Below are positions 21,729-31,092 of a stretch of DNA of 64,000 bases, piece by piece. Made by a program: the position numbers and the translations under genes. Each line of letters opens with the position of its first letter. Position 1 is the stretch's first letter. Origin of the DNA: Rhodospirillum sp. (lineage in GTDB: Bacteria; Pseudomonadota; Alphaproteobacteria; Dongiales; Dongiaceae); the NCBI GenBank assembly GCA_013822765.1, contig PNKY01000001.1:1054001-1118000 (forward strand), read 5' to 3'. The notes under the pieces were generated by a model. It did not search any database and had not been told where the DNA came from. It saw only the letters and a list, made by a program, of their open reading frames with translations.

Positions 21729-22898
21729 TCATCCCTTCCGCTCCTCCATCTTCTCGACGAAGCGCTGGAAGAGGTAGTGGGAGTCCATCGGGCCGGGCGA
21801 CGCTTCGGGATGGTACTGCACCGAGAACACCGGCTTGCCCTCCAACTCGAGTCCTTCGACGCAGCCGTCGAACAAGCTCTCGTGCGTCACCTTCACGCCC
21901 TTGGGCAGACTTTCGCGCACCACGCAGAAGCCGTGGTTCTGGCTGGTGATCTCGACCTTGCCCGTCGTCAAATCCTTGACGGGGTGATTGGCGCCGCGGT
22001 GGCCGCGCGGCATCTTTTCGGTCTTGCCGCCCAAGGCGAGCGCCAGCATCTGGTGGCCGAGGCAGATGCCGAAGATCGGGATGTCGCGCTTCAGCAGAGC
22101 CTTGATCACCGGCACGGCATATTCGCCGGTGGCGGCGGGATCGCCCGGCCCGTTGGCGAGGAACACACCGTCGGGCTGGTGGCGCAGCACGTCGTCGGTG
22201 GTCGCGGTCGCCGGTACCACCGTCACGTCGCAACCAGCGGCGGTCAGGCAGCGCAGGATGTTGCGCTTAGCGCCGTAATCGATCGCGACCACCTTGAACT
22301 TGGGATTGGCGTGCTTGCCGTAGCCGCGGCCGAGCACCCACAGGCTTTCGTCCCAGTGATAGGTCTGGCGGCAGGACACGTCCTTGGCGAGGTCCATGCC
22401 TTCGAGGCCGGGCCACGCCTTCGCCTCCTTGACCAGGGCGGGCACATCGAACTTGCCATCCTGGCGATGCACGATGACGCCGTTGGGCGCGCCGCCGTCG
22501 CGGATGCGGCGGGTCAGGCGGCGGGTGTCGATGCCGGCGATGGCGGGCAGGTTGTAGCGCTTCAGCCAGGCATCGAACGACTGCGTGGCGCGCCAGCTCG
22601 ACGGCTCGGTGATGTCGATGGCCAGCACGCAGCCGCGCGCGGCCGGCGTCACGGTCTCGATGTCCTCGTCGTTGGCGCCGACATTGCCGATGTGGGGGAA
22701 GGTGAAGTTGATGATCTGACCGGCATAGGAGGGGTCGGTCATGATCTCCTGATAGCCGGTCATCGAGGTGTTGAAGCAGACCTCGCCCACCGCCCTGCCC
22801 TCGGCGCCCAGGCCTCGGCCCTTCAGCACCGTTCCGTCGCCCAGGATCAAGAGGGCGGTTGGCGCGTGCGTCTGGTCGGTCGCTTGAGGAGCGCTCAT
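21729..22898 (-). CDS. carA: Carbamoyl-phosphate synthase small (glutaminase) subunit
   Basis: 389 aa. The N-terminal CarA domain (ALLILGDGTVLKGRGLG; FNTSMTGYQEIMTDPSY) and the C-terminal class I glutamine amidotransferase with catalytic Cys in FGICLGHQMLALA and His/Glu in QYHPEASPGP are complete. Supplies ammonia to CarB. ATG 22898 (MSAPQATDQ) is chosen over an upstream in-frame ATG at 22988. It is the first gene of a leftward carA-DUF559-carB-greA series. Confidence 0.96.
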   Translation of the reverse strand: MSAPQATDQTHAPTALLILGDGTVLKGRGLGAEGRAVGEVCFNTSMTGYQEIMTDPSYAGQIINFTFPHIGNVGANDEDIETVTPAARGCVLAIDITEPSSWRATQSFDAWLKRYNLPAIAGIDTRRLTRRIRDGGAPNGVIVHRQDGKFDVPALVKEAKAWPGLEGMDLAKDVSCRQTYHWDESLWVLGRGYGKHANPKFKVVAIDYGAKRNILRCLTAAGCDVTVVPATATTDDVLRHQPDGVFLANGPGDPAATGEYAVPVIKALLKRDIPIFGICLGHQMLALALGGKTEKMPRGHRGANHPVKDLTTGKVEITSQNHGFCVVRESLPKGVKVTHESLFDGCVEGLELEGKPVFSVQYHPEASPGPMDSHYLFQRFVEKMEERKG

Positions 22899-23012
22899 GC
22901 CGATGGCCTTTGAGTGGAATATGCCGCTGGACCTTGCCGGTCCGGCGCGCTTGTCCGCTCCCCGGGGCGAACCCCAGGCGGCGACCATTCGACGATCGGC
23001 GAAGATCGCCGG

Positions 23013-23041
23013 TTTCTAAGCCGCGAATCCCGCTCCGTCAA
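23013..23041 (-). promoter_or_regulatory. Putative carA promoter
   Basis: On the minus strand TTGACG (23036-23041), a 17-base spacer and TAGAAA (23013-23018): a good sigma-70 match. It leaves a leader of about 105 bases before the carA ATG. Confidence 0.6.
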
Positions 23042-23121
23042 GCGAATGTCCTGCTTTTTTCGACGCCAAAACGGTAGATGTTTCAACCGTTTAGTCAGTT
23101 TGCAGCACAGGCTGCCGGAAA

Positions 23122-23150
23122 TTGCTTCAGTTCTGAGAATCCTGTAGTGT
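23122..23150 (+). promoter_or_regulatory. Putative promoter of gatB/yqeY-like gene
   Basis: TTGCTT (23122-23127), 17-base spacer, TAGTGT (23145-23150), about 38 bases before the ATG at 23188. Together with the carA promoter it fills the 289-base divergent gap 22899-23187. Confidence 0.4.
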
Positions 23151-23187
23151 CCCCGCCTTTCCAGATCCCCTGTTTCTTGGAGTCCCA

Positions 23188-23643
23188 ATGTTGCGGCAGC
23201 GCCTCAACGACGACCTGAAGGCGGCGATGAAATCGCGCGACCAGCGCGCGACTTCCGCTCTGCGCCTGATCCTGGCTGCCCTCAAGGACCGCGACATCGC
23301 CGCCCGCGAGCGCGGCATCACCAACGGCGTGGACGAGCCGGAGATCATCGACCTGCTCCAGAAGATGGTGCGCCAGCGCCAGGAGAGTATCACGATGTTC
23401 CAGAAGGGCGGCCGGCAGGAACTGGTCGACCAGGAGCAGGGCGAGATCAACATCATCGAGCGCTACCTGCCCAAGAAGATGTCGGAAGGTGAGACCAACG
23501 CCGCGATCGCCGCGGTGGTGGAGGAGCTGGGCGCGTCCTCGATCAAGGACATGGGCCGGGTGATGGCGGCTCTGAAGGAGCGCTATGCCGGCCGCATGGA
23601 CTTTGGCAAGGTCGGAGCGCAGGTGAAGCAGAGGCTGGGCTGA
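23188..23643 (+). CDS. GatB/YqeY domain-containing protein
   Basis: 151 aa. The full-length YqeY family (MLRQRLNDDLKAAMKSRDQRATSALRLILAALKD...YLPKKMSEGE...GRVMAALKERYAGRMDFGKVGAQVKQRLG) corresponds to the tRNA-binding tail of GatB as a stand-alone helical protein. In alphaproteobacteria it commonly precedes dnaG and rpoD, as here. Exact role uncertain. Confidence 0.92.
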   Translation: MLRQRLNDDLKAAMKSRDQRATSALRLILAALKDRDIAARERGITNGVDEPEIIDLLQKMVRQRQESITMFQKGGRQELVDQEQGEINIIERYLPKKMSEGETNAAIAAVVEELGASSIKDMGRVMAALKERYAGRMDFGKVGAQVKQRLG

Positions 23644-23670
23644 AGCCGGCTTTCCTGCCGAGCGGCCGAC

Positions 23671-23699
23671 TTATCAACAGGCGGCTCGCTTTATCCACA
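23671..23699 (+). promoter_or_regulatory. Two DnaA-box-like sites upstream of dnaG
   Basis: TTATCCACA at 23691-23699 is an exact DnaA consensus box. TTATCAACA at 23671-23679 differs by one base in the same orientation, 20 bases (two helical turns) upstream. They lie in the 128-base gap before dnaG. DnaA control of primase synthesis is an inference. Confidence 0.45.
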
Positions 23700-23771
23700 A
23701 GCAAGCGATATCCCTTGCTTGGCGCTGAACCGCTAAACTCGTCCGATTCTCTCGGCACTTGGGACTGACGG

Positions 23772-25679
23772 ATGGCCTTCCCGCCACGATTCCTGGAAGA
23801 GCTGCGCGGCCGGGTGTCGATCACCGACATCGTGGGCCGACGCGTGCGCTTGATCCGCAAGGGTCGGGGCGAAGCCACGGGCTTGTGCCCGTTCCACAAC
23901 GAAAAGACGCCGTCCTTCACGGTCAGCGAGGACAAGGGCTTTTTCCACTGCTTCGGCTGCGGCGTCCATGGCGACGTCATCGGCTTCGTCATGCGTTCTG
24001 AGGGGCTGGAATTCCCGCAAGCGGTCGAGAAGCTCGCCGGCGAAGCTGGCATGCAGGTGCCACGCGAAACACCGGAAGAGCGCGAGCGGGCGGAACGGCA
24101 GGCGACGCTGGGCGGCGCCGTCGAGTTCGCGGCGAAGTTCTATGAGCAGCAGCTGCGCGCCTCCGCAGGGCGCGCCGGCCTCGAGTATTTGAAACGCCGC
24201 GAACTCAGCGATGACACGATGCGGCGGTTCCGCCTCGGTCACGCCCCCGATACCGGACACGCGCTGAAGGCGGCGCTGGAAAAGGCCGGCATTCCGGAAG
24301 CGATCTCGATCGAGGCCGGCCTGCTCATCAAGCCGGAGGACGGCCGCCCGTGCTTCGACCGGTTCCGCGGCCGCGTGATGTTCCCGATCCTTGACCGGAA
24401 GGGCCAGGCGATCGCGTTCGGCGGGCGCATCCTGGATCAGGGCGAGCCGAAATACCTCAACTCGCCGGAGACGCCGCTCTTCCACAAGGGACGGGTGCTC
24501 TATGGCCTCAACCACGCGCAGAAGACCGCGCGCGAGACCAACGAGATCATCGTGGTCGAAGGCTACATGGACGTGATCGCGCTGGCCCAGGCCGGCATCA
24601 GCAACGCGGTCGCGCCGCTCGGCACCGCGCTGACCGAGGACCAGCTCGCCCTGCTCTGGCGCATGGCGCAGGAGCCGATCCTCTGTTTCGATGGCGACAA
24701 TGCCGGCCAGCGCGCCGCCGCCCGGGCGGCCGACCGGGCGATCCCGCTGCTGAAACCGGGCCTGTCCTTGAGGTTCGCCTGGATGCCGGCGGGCGAGGAT
24801 CCGGATTCCCTGGTCAGGGCCAAGGGCGCCACTGGCTTCCGCGACGAACTGGCGCGGATGGAGCCCTTGGTCGACGTGCTGTGGCAACAGGTGCTGGCCG
24901 ACCGGCCGCTGGATACGCCGGAGCGGCGGGCTGGATTCCGCCGTGATCTGGCCGAGGCGGTGGCCCGGATCGCCGATAAATCAGTGGCCGACGCCTACCG
25001 GCAGGAGACCTATCGCCGGCTCGACGAACTGTTCCGGCCGCAGCCGAAACCCGCTTTCCAGGGCAATCAGGGCCAGTTTGGCGGCCAAAAGTCGAAATTC
25101 CCGGGGCGCCAGGCGCTGGTGCCGGTCGGGGGCGAGGCCGCTAGGCGAGGGCTGGCCAATGTTCAGCGCAATGCCTACGAACTGATCCTGATTACCCTTG
25201 TTAACCATCCGGACTTGATTAGCCGTCATTGTGAGATGGTGGGTGAGGTGGCGTTTCCTCGCGGTGATCTTGACTCTTTGAAGGGTGCGATTATAGACCT
25301 CGCTGCCGGCCAGCCGCATCTTGACTCCAAGGGGTTTCGGAACCATTTGAACGACCTGGGTTTTGCAGGGACCCTGGAAGCCCTGGTTGCGCGCACGGGC
25401 CACATGAGGTTCACCCTTCCGTCGGCGGAATTGAATTCCGCTGAGGAGGGGCTTTTGCACGTGATTGGGGTCTTGAGGGAGCGGCTGAGCGTGAAACCGG
25501 AACTGACGGCGACGGCTCAGGCCCTGGAAGCGGCGATGGCAAACCCGGCGAGCCCCGGTTCCGAAAATGTAGCGTTATTGCGCTTCGAGGCCCAGCGCCA
25601 AGTGTCGATGGAAGGCGAAAGCCAGCGGCGCGACCTAGATCGCGTGCCCGGCTGGGGCAGTGAGGACAAGACCATATAG
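23772..25679 (+). CDS. dnaG: DNA primase
   Basis: 635 aa. N-terminal CHC2 zinc finger (CPFHNEKTPSF...FHCFGCGVHGD, residues about 38-65), catalytic core with TOPRIM motifs VVEGYMDVIAL and CFDGDNAGQRAA, and a C-terminal helicase-interaction region. Synthesises RNA primers for replication with DnaB. Followed 72 bases later by rpoD, a conserved order. The sequence from about 25140 to 25470 is less GC-rich than the rest. Confidence 0.97.
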   Translation: MAFPPRFLEELRGRVSITDIVGRRVRLIRKGRGEATGLCPFHNEKTPSFTVSEDKGFFHCFGCGVHGDVIGFVMRSEGLEFPQAVEKLAGEAGMQVPRETPEERERAERQATLGGAVEFAAKFYEQQLRASAGRAGLEYLKRRELSDDTMRRFRLGHAPDTGHALKAALEKAGIPEAISIEAGLLIKPEDGRPCFDRFRGRVMFPILDRKGQAIAFGGRILDQGEPKYLNSPETPLFHKGRVLYGLNHAQKTARETNEIIVVEGYMDVIALAQAGISNAVAPLGTALTEDQLALLWRMAQEPILCFDGDNAGQRAAARAADRAIPLLKPGLSLRFAWMPAGEDPDSLVRAKGATGFRDELARMEPLVDVLWQQVLADRPLDTPERRAGFRRDLAEAVARIADKSVADAYRQETYRRLDELFRPQPKPAFQGNQGQFGGQKSKFPGRQALVPVGGEAARRGLANVQRNAYELILITLVNHPDLISRHCEMVGEVAFPRGDLDSLKGAIIDLAAGQPHLDSKGFRNHLNDLGFAGTLEALVARTGHMRFTLPSAELNSAEEGLLHVIGVLRERLSVKPELTATAQALEAAMANPASPGSENVALLRFEAQRQVSMEGESQRRDLDRVPGWGSEDKTI

Positions 25680-25694
25680 TAGGGGACTTGTTTC

Positions 25695-25720
25695 GGCCTT
25701 GAACGGGGGTTCAACAGGCC
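25695..25720 (+). promoter_or_regulatory. Stem-loop between dnaG and rpoD
   Basis: GGCC-TTGAAC-GGGG-GTTCAA-CA-GGCC folds as a hairpin in the short dnaG-rpoD gap, without a T-run. It may be an attenuator or RNase processing point that separates primase and sigma factor levels. Confidence 0.35.
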
Positions 25721-25751
25721 GGGACACACAAGATGTGGAGCAGGTGTTGAG

Positions 25752-27719
25752 ATGGCAGTGAAGCCGCAGCCCAAGCAGGATGCGAACAAGCCGCGCGAGG
25801 AAGGCGCCGAGCCCTTGATGGATGGCATGAATACTGCCATGCGCAAGATGCTCGCCAAGGCCAAGGAAAAAGGGTTCGTCACCAGCGCCGAGCTCAACGC
25901 GGTCTTGCCGTCGGAGCAGGTCTCGACCGACCAGATCGAAGACATGATGGCCCAGCTCAACGAGATGGGCATCAACGTCGTCGATGCCGACGAGGAAACC
26001 GAAGAGACCGAGGACGCGCCCGAGGAAGAGACTCGCACCGTCGGCAACCTCGACGACGAGGAGGTCGGCCGCACCGACGATCCGGTCCGCATGTATCTGC
26101 GCGAGATGGGCTCGGTCGAGCTGCTGTCGCGCGAGGGCGAAATCGCCATCGCTAAGCGGATCGAGGCCGGCCGCGACATGATGATCGGCGGCATCGGCGA
26201 AAGCCCGATCACCCACCGCTACATCATCGACTGGCGCGACAAGCTGAAGGCGGGCGAGATCCTGCTGCGCGACATCATCGACCTCGACGCCACCATGGGC
26301 GGCGGCCCCGGCCAGGCCGAAATGGCGCAGGTCGAATCCGGAGAAGACCCCTTCGCCGCCGAAGAAGAAGAGGAAGAAAAAAAGGAAACCCCCGAAGGCC
26401 AGCCTGCCGCCGAAGGCGATGGCCAGAATCCCGACGACGCCGATGAAGTGAACATGTCGCTCGCCGCCATGGAAGCGCAGCTGCTGCCGGGCGTGCTGGA
26501 AGCGTTCGACAAGATCGCCGCGCTCTACAAGAAGCTGGAGAAGGCTCAGCAGAAGCGTCTCGAGTCCATCAAGGCGGGCGAGGACCTCAATCCGCGCTCG
26601 GAGAAGAACTACGAGAAGCTGAAGCTCGAGATGGTCGACCTGATGCGCGCCATCCGGCTCAACAACAACCGGATCGAGGCGCTGGTCGACGAGATGTACG
26701 GCCTCAACCGGCTGATGATCGGCCTCGAAGGCCAGCTGCTGCGCATCTGCCAGAAGGCGGGTGTCACGCGCGAGGACTTCCTGAAGCACTATTACGGCCA
26801 GGAGCTGGACCCCAAGTGGTTCCAGAAGCTCGGCCGCCTGACCGCCAAGGGCTGGAAGAACTTTCTCGCCCACCACAAGGACGATGCCAAGACCATCCGC
26901 AACGACATCTCGCTGGTGGCGGACCGCGTGCATCTGCCGGTCGGCGATTTCCGGCGCATCGTCAACGTGATCCAGAAGGGCGAGCGCGAAGCTTCGCGCG
27001 CCAAGAAGGAGATGGTGGAGGCCAACCTGCGCCTCGTCATCTCGATCGCCAAGAAATACACCAACCGCGGCCTGCAGTTCCTGGACCTGATCCAGGAAGG
27101 CAACATCGGCCTGATGAAGGCGGTCGACAAGTTCGAGTATCGCCGCGGCTACAAGTTCTCGACCTACGCGACGTGGTGGATCCGGCAGGCGATCACGCGC
27201 TCGATCGCCGACCAGGCGCGCACCATCCGCATCCCGGTGCATATGATCGAGACCATCAACAAGCTGGTGCGCACTAGCCGCCAGATGCTGCACGAGATCG
27301 GCCGCGAGCCGACCCCGGAAGAGCTGGCCGAGAAGCTGATGATGCCGCTCGAGAAGGTGCGCAAGGTGCTGAAGATCGCCAAGGAGCCGATCAGCCTCGA
27401 GACGCCGATCGGCGACGAGGAGGACAGCCACCTCGGCGATTTCATCGAGGACAAGAATGCGGTTCTGCCGCTCGATGCCGCGATCCAGGCCAACCTGCGC
27501 GAGACTACGACCCGCGTGCTGGCGACCCTGACCGCGCGCGAGGAGCGCGTGCTGCGCATGCGCTTCGGCATCGGCATGAACACCGACCACACGCTCGAAG
27601 AGGTCGGCCAGCAGTTCTCGGTCACCCGCGAGCGCATCCGCCAGATCGAAGCCAAGGCCCTGCGCAAGCTCAAACACCCCAGCCGCTCAAGGAAGCTGCG
27701 CAGCTTCCTGGATACGTAA
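25752..27719 (+). CDS. rpoD: RNA polymerase primary sigma factor RpoD (sigma-70)
   Basis: 655 aa. Region 1.1 at the N-terminus ([21 protein letters not shown]), region 1.2, a long acidic non-conserved insert around residues 195-235 (EEEEEEKK run), region 2 ([24 protein letters not shown]...[10 protein letters not shown]), region 3 and region 4.2 HTH ([25 protein letters not shown]) are complete. Housekeeping promoter recognition. A symmetric terminator follows. Confidence 0.97.
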   Translation: MAVKPQPKQDANKPREEGAEPLMDGMNTAMRKMLAKAKEKGFVTSAELNAVLPSEQVSTDQIEDMMAQLNEMGINVVDADEETEETEDAPEEETRTVGNLDDEEVGRTDDPVRMYLREMGSVELLSREGEIAIAKRIEAGRDMMIGGIGESPITHRYIIDWRDKLKAGEILLRDIIDLDATMGGGPGQAEMAQVESGEDPFAAEEEEEEKKETPEGQPAAEGDGQNPDDADEVNMSLAAMEAQLLPGVLEAFDKIAALYKKLEKAQQKRLESIKAGEDLNPRSEKNYEKLKLEMVDLMRAIRLNNNRIEALVDEMYGLNRLMIGLEGQLLRICQKAGVTREDFLKHYYGQELDPKWFQKLGRLTAKGWKNFLAHHKDDAKTIRNDISLVADRVHLPVGDFRRIVNVIQKGEREASRAKKEMVEANLRLVISIAKKYTNRGLQFLDLIQEGNIGLMKAVDKFEYRRGYKFSTYATWWIRQAITRSIADQARTIRIPVHMIETINKLVRTSRQMLHEIGREPTPEELAEKLMMPLEKVRKVLKIAKEPISLETPIGDEEDSHLGDFIEDKNAVLPLDAAIQANLRETTTRVLATLTAREERVLRMRFGIGMNTDHTLEEVGQQFSVTRERIRQIEAKALRKLKHPSRSRKLRSFLDT

Positions 27720-27728
27720 GACGCGACG

Positions 27729-27760
27729 AAGGCCAGCTTAAAGCTGGCCTTCAGTCCTTT
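27729..27760 (+). terminator. rpoD terminator
   Basis: Perfect inverted repeat AAGGCCAGC/GCTGGCCTT around a TTAAA centre (27729-27751), then CAGTCCTTT. Nine bases after the rpoD stop. Confidence 0.7.
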
Positions 27761-27801
27761 AGTGCCGGTATTCTCGCCCCGTCTTTGTATTATTACCTGG
27801 G

Positions 27802-27878
27802 GGGCCTGTAGTTCAGGTGGTTAGAACGCGCCGCTCATAACGGTGTTGTCGCAGGTTCGAGTCCTGCCGGGCCCACCA
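27802..27878 (+). tRNA. tRNA-Ile2 (anticodon CAU, lysidine-modified type)
   Basis: 77 nt cloverleaf with encoded CCA. Acceptor GGGCCTG/CGGGCCC (one G-U pair), D arm GTTC/GAAC, anticodon stem CGCCG/CGGTG with loop CTCATAA, T arm GCAGG-TTCGAGT-CCTGC, discriminator A. A CAU anticodon could be Met, but the acceptor and anticodon-stem sequence resembles alphaproteobacterial Ile2 tRNAs, not elongator or initiator Met. It may have served as an integration target: its 3' 48 bases recur, mutated, at 51842-51888. Confidence 0.88.
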
Positions 27879-28009
27879 ATTCTTTCAAGACACATGAACC
27901 ACGGTCTTCCGCTCACCGACTCCGGCCTTGCGCCCTGTTCACCTCGCGGCCACAATGCACCCTCTGGTTGATCGGCCTTTGCATCGGCATATCTTGCGGG
28001 CAGGGTTCC

Positions 28010-29602
28010 ATGACCATCATCAATTTCAAGAATCGATCCACCGCCGGCTTCGACGAAGATGCGCTCTTCATATCCGCCGGCGGCGAGCAGGTCCTCAACT
28101 TCGGAAAGTTGACGACAACCGGCGACCTTGCCGAGGGCATCTTTGCCGCCGCGGACGACGTGACAATCCGCAACTTCGGACGGGTCGAGACCAACGGCCT
28201 AGGCGCTGTCGGCATCTTGGTGTTGGGCGACGACGCGCGCATCGAAAACTACGGCTCGGTCACGACGCGCGGCGGACACCTCGACTTCGAATTCTTCTCC
28301 GAAGGCATCCTTGCGATCGGAGACCGCTTCCACATCGCCAACTACGGAACGGTTCGGGTGGAGGGCGAGTTCTCGTCGGGGATCGTCGGCGTGGGCAACG
28401 ACGGTTGGGTCGTGAATTACGGTCGCGTGGACTGCCTTTCGGCCTCGGGCGTTCTCGGGGCCGTAGGCGACAATTCCAGGGCGATCAATGCCGGCCAGCT
28501 GACGACCCGCGAGGCGGATGCGACGGCGCTGTTTGCGATCGGCGAGGACGCGCTCGCCCTCAATCTCGGCCGGATCGAGATCGACGCAGCGGCAAGCCTT
28601 GCGATGCGCGGGACCTTCGCGAACACCCAGGTCGTGAATGCCGGCGTGATCAGCATCTCAGCCAGCGACTGCGTGGGCATGCTGGGCATTGGCGACGGTC
28701 ACCAGCTTCGCAATTCCGGACTCATCGACGCGCACGGGACTTTTTCAACGGGCATGGGCGGCGGCTCCGGCCCGCCGGGAACGACCGGGTCTGATCTCGA
28801 GATCGTCAATGTCGGACGAATCTCGACCGACGGCGACCTCGGCATCGGGATGTTCCTGGGCGTGACACCCTTTGAGTACAGGCCGGCGTTCGACGGCATC
28901 ATCGTCAATCGCGGCACGATCGAAACCGAAGGCGATGGCGCGGCCGGCGTGTTCGTGCTCGGGGACGGCCACCACGTCACCAACAACGGGCGGATCTCGA
29001 CCGACGGCGGCGTGTTCGACCGCGGTGCTCTCGGCCTGGTGAGCGCGGCCGGTGTCATCGTGTCCGGAGACCAGGCGGTGGTGGAAAATACCCGATCCGG
29101 ACTCATCCGCAGCGAGGATGCGGCTTCGGCCGCCGTGGAGCTGAACGTGCAGGAGTTCGCCGGCGCGCCGGCTGCGGACCTGTCCGCACGGTTGGAGAAT
29201 TTCGGCCTCATCCGCGGCGCCGGCATTGCAATTCTGGGCGGGGCGGGCGAGGAAACCGTGATCAACCACGGGCGCATCGTCGGCGATGTCGTTCTGGGCG
29301 ACGGCGCGGACAATTTCGTCTTCGGCAAGGGCGGGACCCTTGCCGGCGATCTGCTGCTCGGCGACGGCGACGATTTCGTGTTGATCGAGAACGGCGCCGG
29401 CAAGATCAGCATTGCGGACTTTTCCGCCGCGGGCGGCGATGTTGTCGATGTCTCGGCGTTCTTCTCGGGCTTCGACGATCTGACCGATCGCAGCCGTCAG
29501 AACAATGGCGATGTGGTGATCGACCTTGATCACAACGATCGTTTGCTCTTCGCCAATGTTCAACTCACAGCGTTGAACGCCGGCGACTTCGTGTTTTCGT
29601 AG
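28010..29602 (+). CDS. Large repetitive beta-solenoid-like protein with type I secretion style C-terminus, 530 aa
   Basis: Residues 1-430 consist of degenerate repeats of about 25-35 residues with the pattern N-[FY]-G-x-[IV]-x-T-x-G...G-I...GDx3-I-x-N (for example IRNFGRVETNG, IENYGSVTTRG, IANYGTVRVEG), as in a right-handed beta helix. The last 100 residues have GDGADNFVFGKG and GDGDDFVLIE (RTX-like calcium motifs) and end in NVQLTALNAGDFVFS, typical of type I secreted proteins. No Sec signal. ATG 28010 (MTIINFKN) is preferred; an in-frame start at 27968 is possible. No exporter genes are nearby. Probably an extracellular surface or adhesin-like protein. Confidence 0.75.
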   Translation: MTIINFKNRSTAGFDEDALFISAGGEQVLNFGKLTTTGDLAEGIFAAADDVTIRNFGRVETNGLGAVGILVLGDDARIENYGSVTTRGGHLDFEFFSEGILAIGDRFHIANYGTVRVEGEFSSGIVGVGNDGWVVNYGRVDCLSASGVLGAVGDNSRAINAGQLTTREADATALFAIGEDALALNLGRIEIDAAASLAMRGTFANTQVVNAGVISISASDCVGMLGIGDGHQLRNSGLIDAHGTFSTGMGGGSGPPGTTGSDLEIVNVGRISTDGDLGIGMFLGVTPFEYRPAFDGIIVNRGTIETEGDGAAGVFVLGDGHHVTNNGRISTDGGVFDRGALGLVSAAGVIVSGDQAVVENTRSGLIRSEDAASAAVELNVQEFAGAPAADLSARLENFGLIRGAGIAILGGAGEETVINHGRIVGDVVLGDGADNFVFGKGGTLAGDLLLGDGDDFVLIENGAGKISIADFSAAGGDVVDVSAFFSGFDDLTDRSRQNNGDVVIDLDHNDRLLFANVQLTALNAGDFVFS

Positions 29603-29619
29603 ATGGGAAGCGCCGATTT

Positions 29620-30411
29620 CTAGAGAGCGAGCAGAGCCTCGAGGCGCCGCACCTGGTGCTCCAGCATGGACTTGCCGAGACTGATCCGGCAACCGCGCTT
29701 CTGCGCTTCCAGCAGCAGCGGCGTCAGTTCCGGCGACATGATGATCTCGGAGACCGTCATGTCCGGCGTCAGATGCGCGGGATCGCCGATCGGCAGCGGG
29801 TCGTCCGGTTTCATGCCGAGGGAGGTGGTATTCACGACCGCATGGTAGCCGGCCGCGTCCGCCGGCGCGGCAAAGGCATCGCACTGGGGGTAGGCGGCAC
29901 GCACGGCCTGGGCGAGATCGCGGGCCTTCGCCTCGGTGCGGTTGCTGAGTCCAAGAGCGGTGGCTCCGGCCGCAGCTATGGAAAAGGCGATCGAGCGGCC
30001 CGCGCCGCCGGCGCCGATCTGCAGCACGCGCTTGCCTTTGAACGCGATGCCGCTTTCGCTGGCGCCGTCGATGAAGCCGGCGCCGTCGATATTATCGCCC
30101 GTCAGGCGGCCGTCGGCGTCGCGCCGCACGAAATTCACGGAGCCGACCAGCCTGGCCTGCGGCAGCAGCTCATCGATGAACCGGCAGATCGCGATCTTAT
30201 GCGGAATGGTGATGCCAAAGCCCACCACGTTGTGAAACCCGCGGATGGCCCGCACCGTCGCTTCCAGGTCGGCCGGCTTCACGTGCAAGGGCGAGATTGC
30301 GATGTCGTGGCCGAGCGCGCGCAGCTCCCGGGTCAGCACCACGCTGCCCCGGATGTGCGCCACCGGGTCCGCCAGGATGAACATAATCTTAGTCTTGCCG
30401 CTGATCTCCAT
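29620..30411 (-). CDS. Shikimate dehydrogenase-family oxidoreductase, 263 aa
   Basis: AroE fold: N-terminal substrate domain with catalytic Lys in GFGITIPHKIA and Asp in LTGDNIDGAG, then a Rossmann domain with IGAGGAGRSIAFSI and NRTEAKA. The residues of AroE are kept, but the context (OtnC/OtnK-like enzymes, importer) suggests a catabolic paralogue acting on a sugar acid or quinate-like compound rather than aromatic synthesis. Nine bases separate it from the aldolase gene, so it is in one leftward operon. Confidence 0.82.
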   Translation of the reverse strand: MEISGKTKIMFILADPVAHIRGSVVLTRELRALGHDIAISPLHVKPADLEATVRAIRGFHNVVGFGITIPHKIAICRFIDELLPQARLVGSVNFVRRDADGRLTGDNIDGAGFIDGASESGIAFKGKRVLQIGAGGAGRSIAFSIAAAGATALGLSNRTEAKARDLAQAVRAAYPQCDAFAAPADAAGYHAVVNTTSLGMKPDDPLPIGDPAHLTPDMTVSEIIMSPELTPLLLEAQKRGCRISLGKSMLEHQVRRLEALLAL

Positions 30412-30420
30412 CGCGGCCGC

Positions 30421-31092
30421 CTAGGGCAGTTGCCAGCGCGGCTGGCGGTCGAGCGCCTGGGCCTTGCCGTAGGTACGATACTGCTGCTGCACCGTGACCC
30501 ATTCTTCGGCGGTCAGGAGCGTCGGCGCGCCCAAGCTGCTGGCCAGCAAATATTGCCGCGCCAGCGCTTCCAGCTTCAGCGCCGCTTCGAACGCCGCCAG
30601 CAAGGTCGCGCCACGCGCCAGCATGCCGTGATTGGCCAGCAGGCAAGCGGTGCGCTCCGCCAGCGCCTTGCCGGCGGCTTCGCCCAGCTCCTCGGAGCCG
30701 AACGGATGATAGTCCACGCACGGCACTTCCATGCCGCCGAAGCCTTGGATCATGTAGTGGAAGGCGGGGATCGGCTTGCGGAAGGTGGAGAGCGCGACGC
30801 AATTATCCGCGTGACTGTGCACCACCGCCTTAGCCGCCGGCGCATGCTGATAAACCGCACGATGCATTGCCTGTTCGGAGGACGGGCGCAGCGGGCCGTC
30901 CCAGGTCCCGTCGAACCGCGTGAAGACGATGTGCTCCGGCGCCAGGGTCTCGACCCGGCAACCGGCCGGCGTGATCAGCATGCCGTCGTTCCACCGCACG
31001 CTGATATTGCCGGTGGAGCACACGTTCATGCCGCGCCGCTCCAGCTCGGCATTCACCTCGACGATGGCGGCGCGGATCGCTGTCTCACTCAT
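30421..31092 (-). CDS. Class II aldolase/adducin family, OtnC-like (3-oxo-tetronate-4-phosphate decarboxylase type)
   Basis: 223 aa. Zinc-binding histidines are in VVHSHADN and ANHGML; the N-terminal NVCSTGNISVRW and SSEQAMHRAVY fit the fuculose-aldolase/OtnC branch. It overlaps by 4 bases the stop of a DUF1537 kinase gene. That pair is the known OtnK-OtnC arrangement of tetronate (C4 sugar acid) catabolism, which yields dihydroxyacetone phosphate and CO2; related pairs act on isoapionate derivatives. The exact substrate is inferred from context only. Confidence 0.75.
   Translation of the reverse strand: MSETAIRAAIVEVNAELERRGMNVCSTGNISVRWNDGMLITPAGCRVETLAPEHIVFTRFDGTWDGPLRPSSEQAMHRAVYQHAPAAKAVVHSHADNCVALSTFRKPIPAFHYMIQGFGGMEVPCVDYHPFGSEELGEAAGKALAERTACLLANHGMLARGATLLAAFEAALKLEALARQYLLASSLGAPTLLTAEEWVTVQQQYRTYGKAQALDRQPRWQLP

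Noticed and set aside
25635..27677. 680-aa leftward open frame opposite rpoD
   Set aside because: Antisense of rpoD with no family features.
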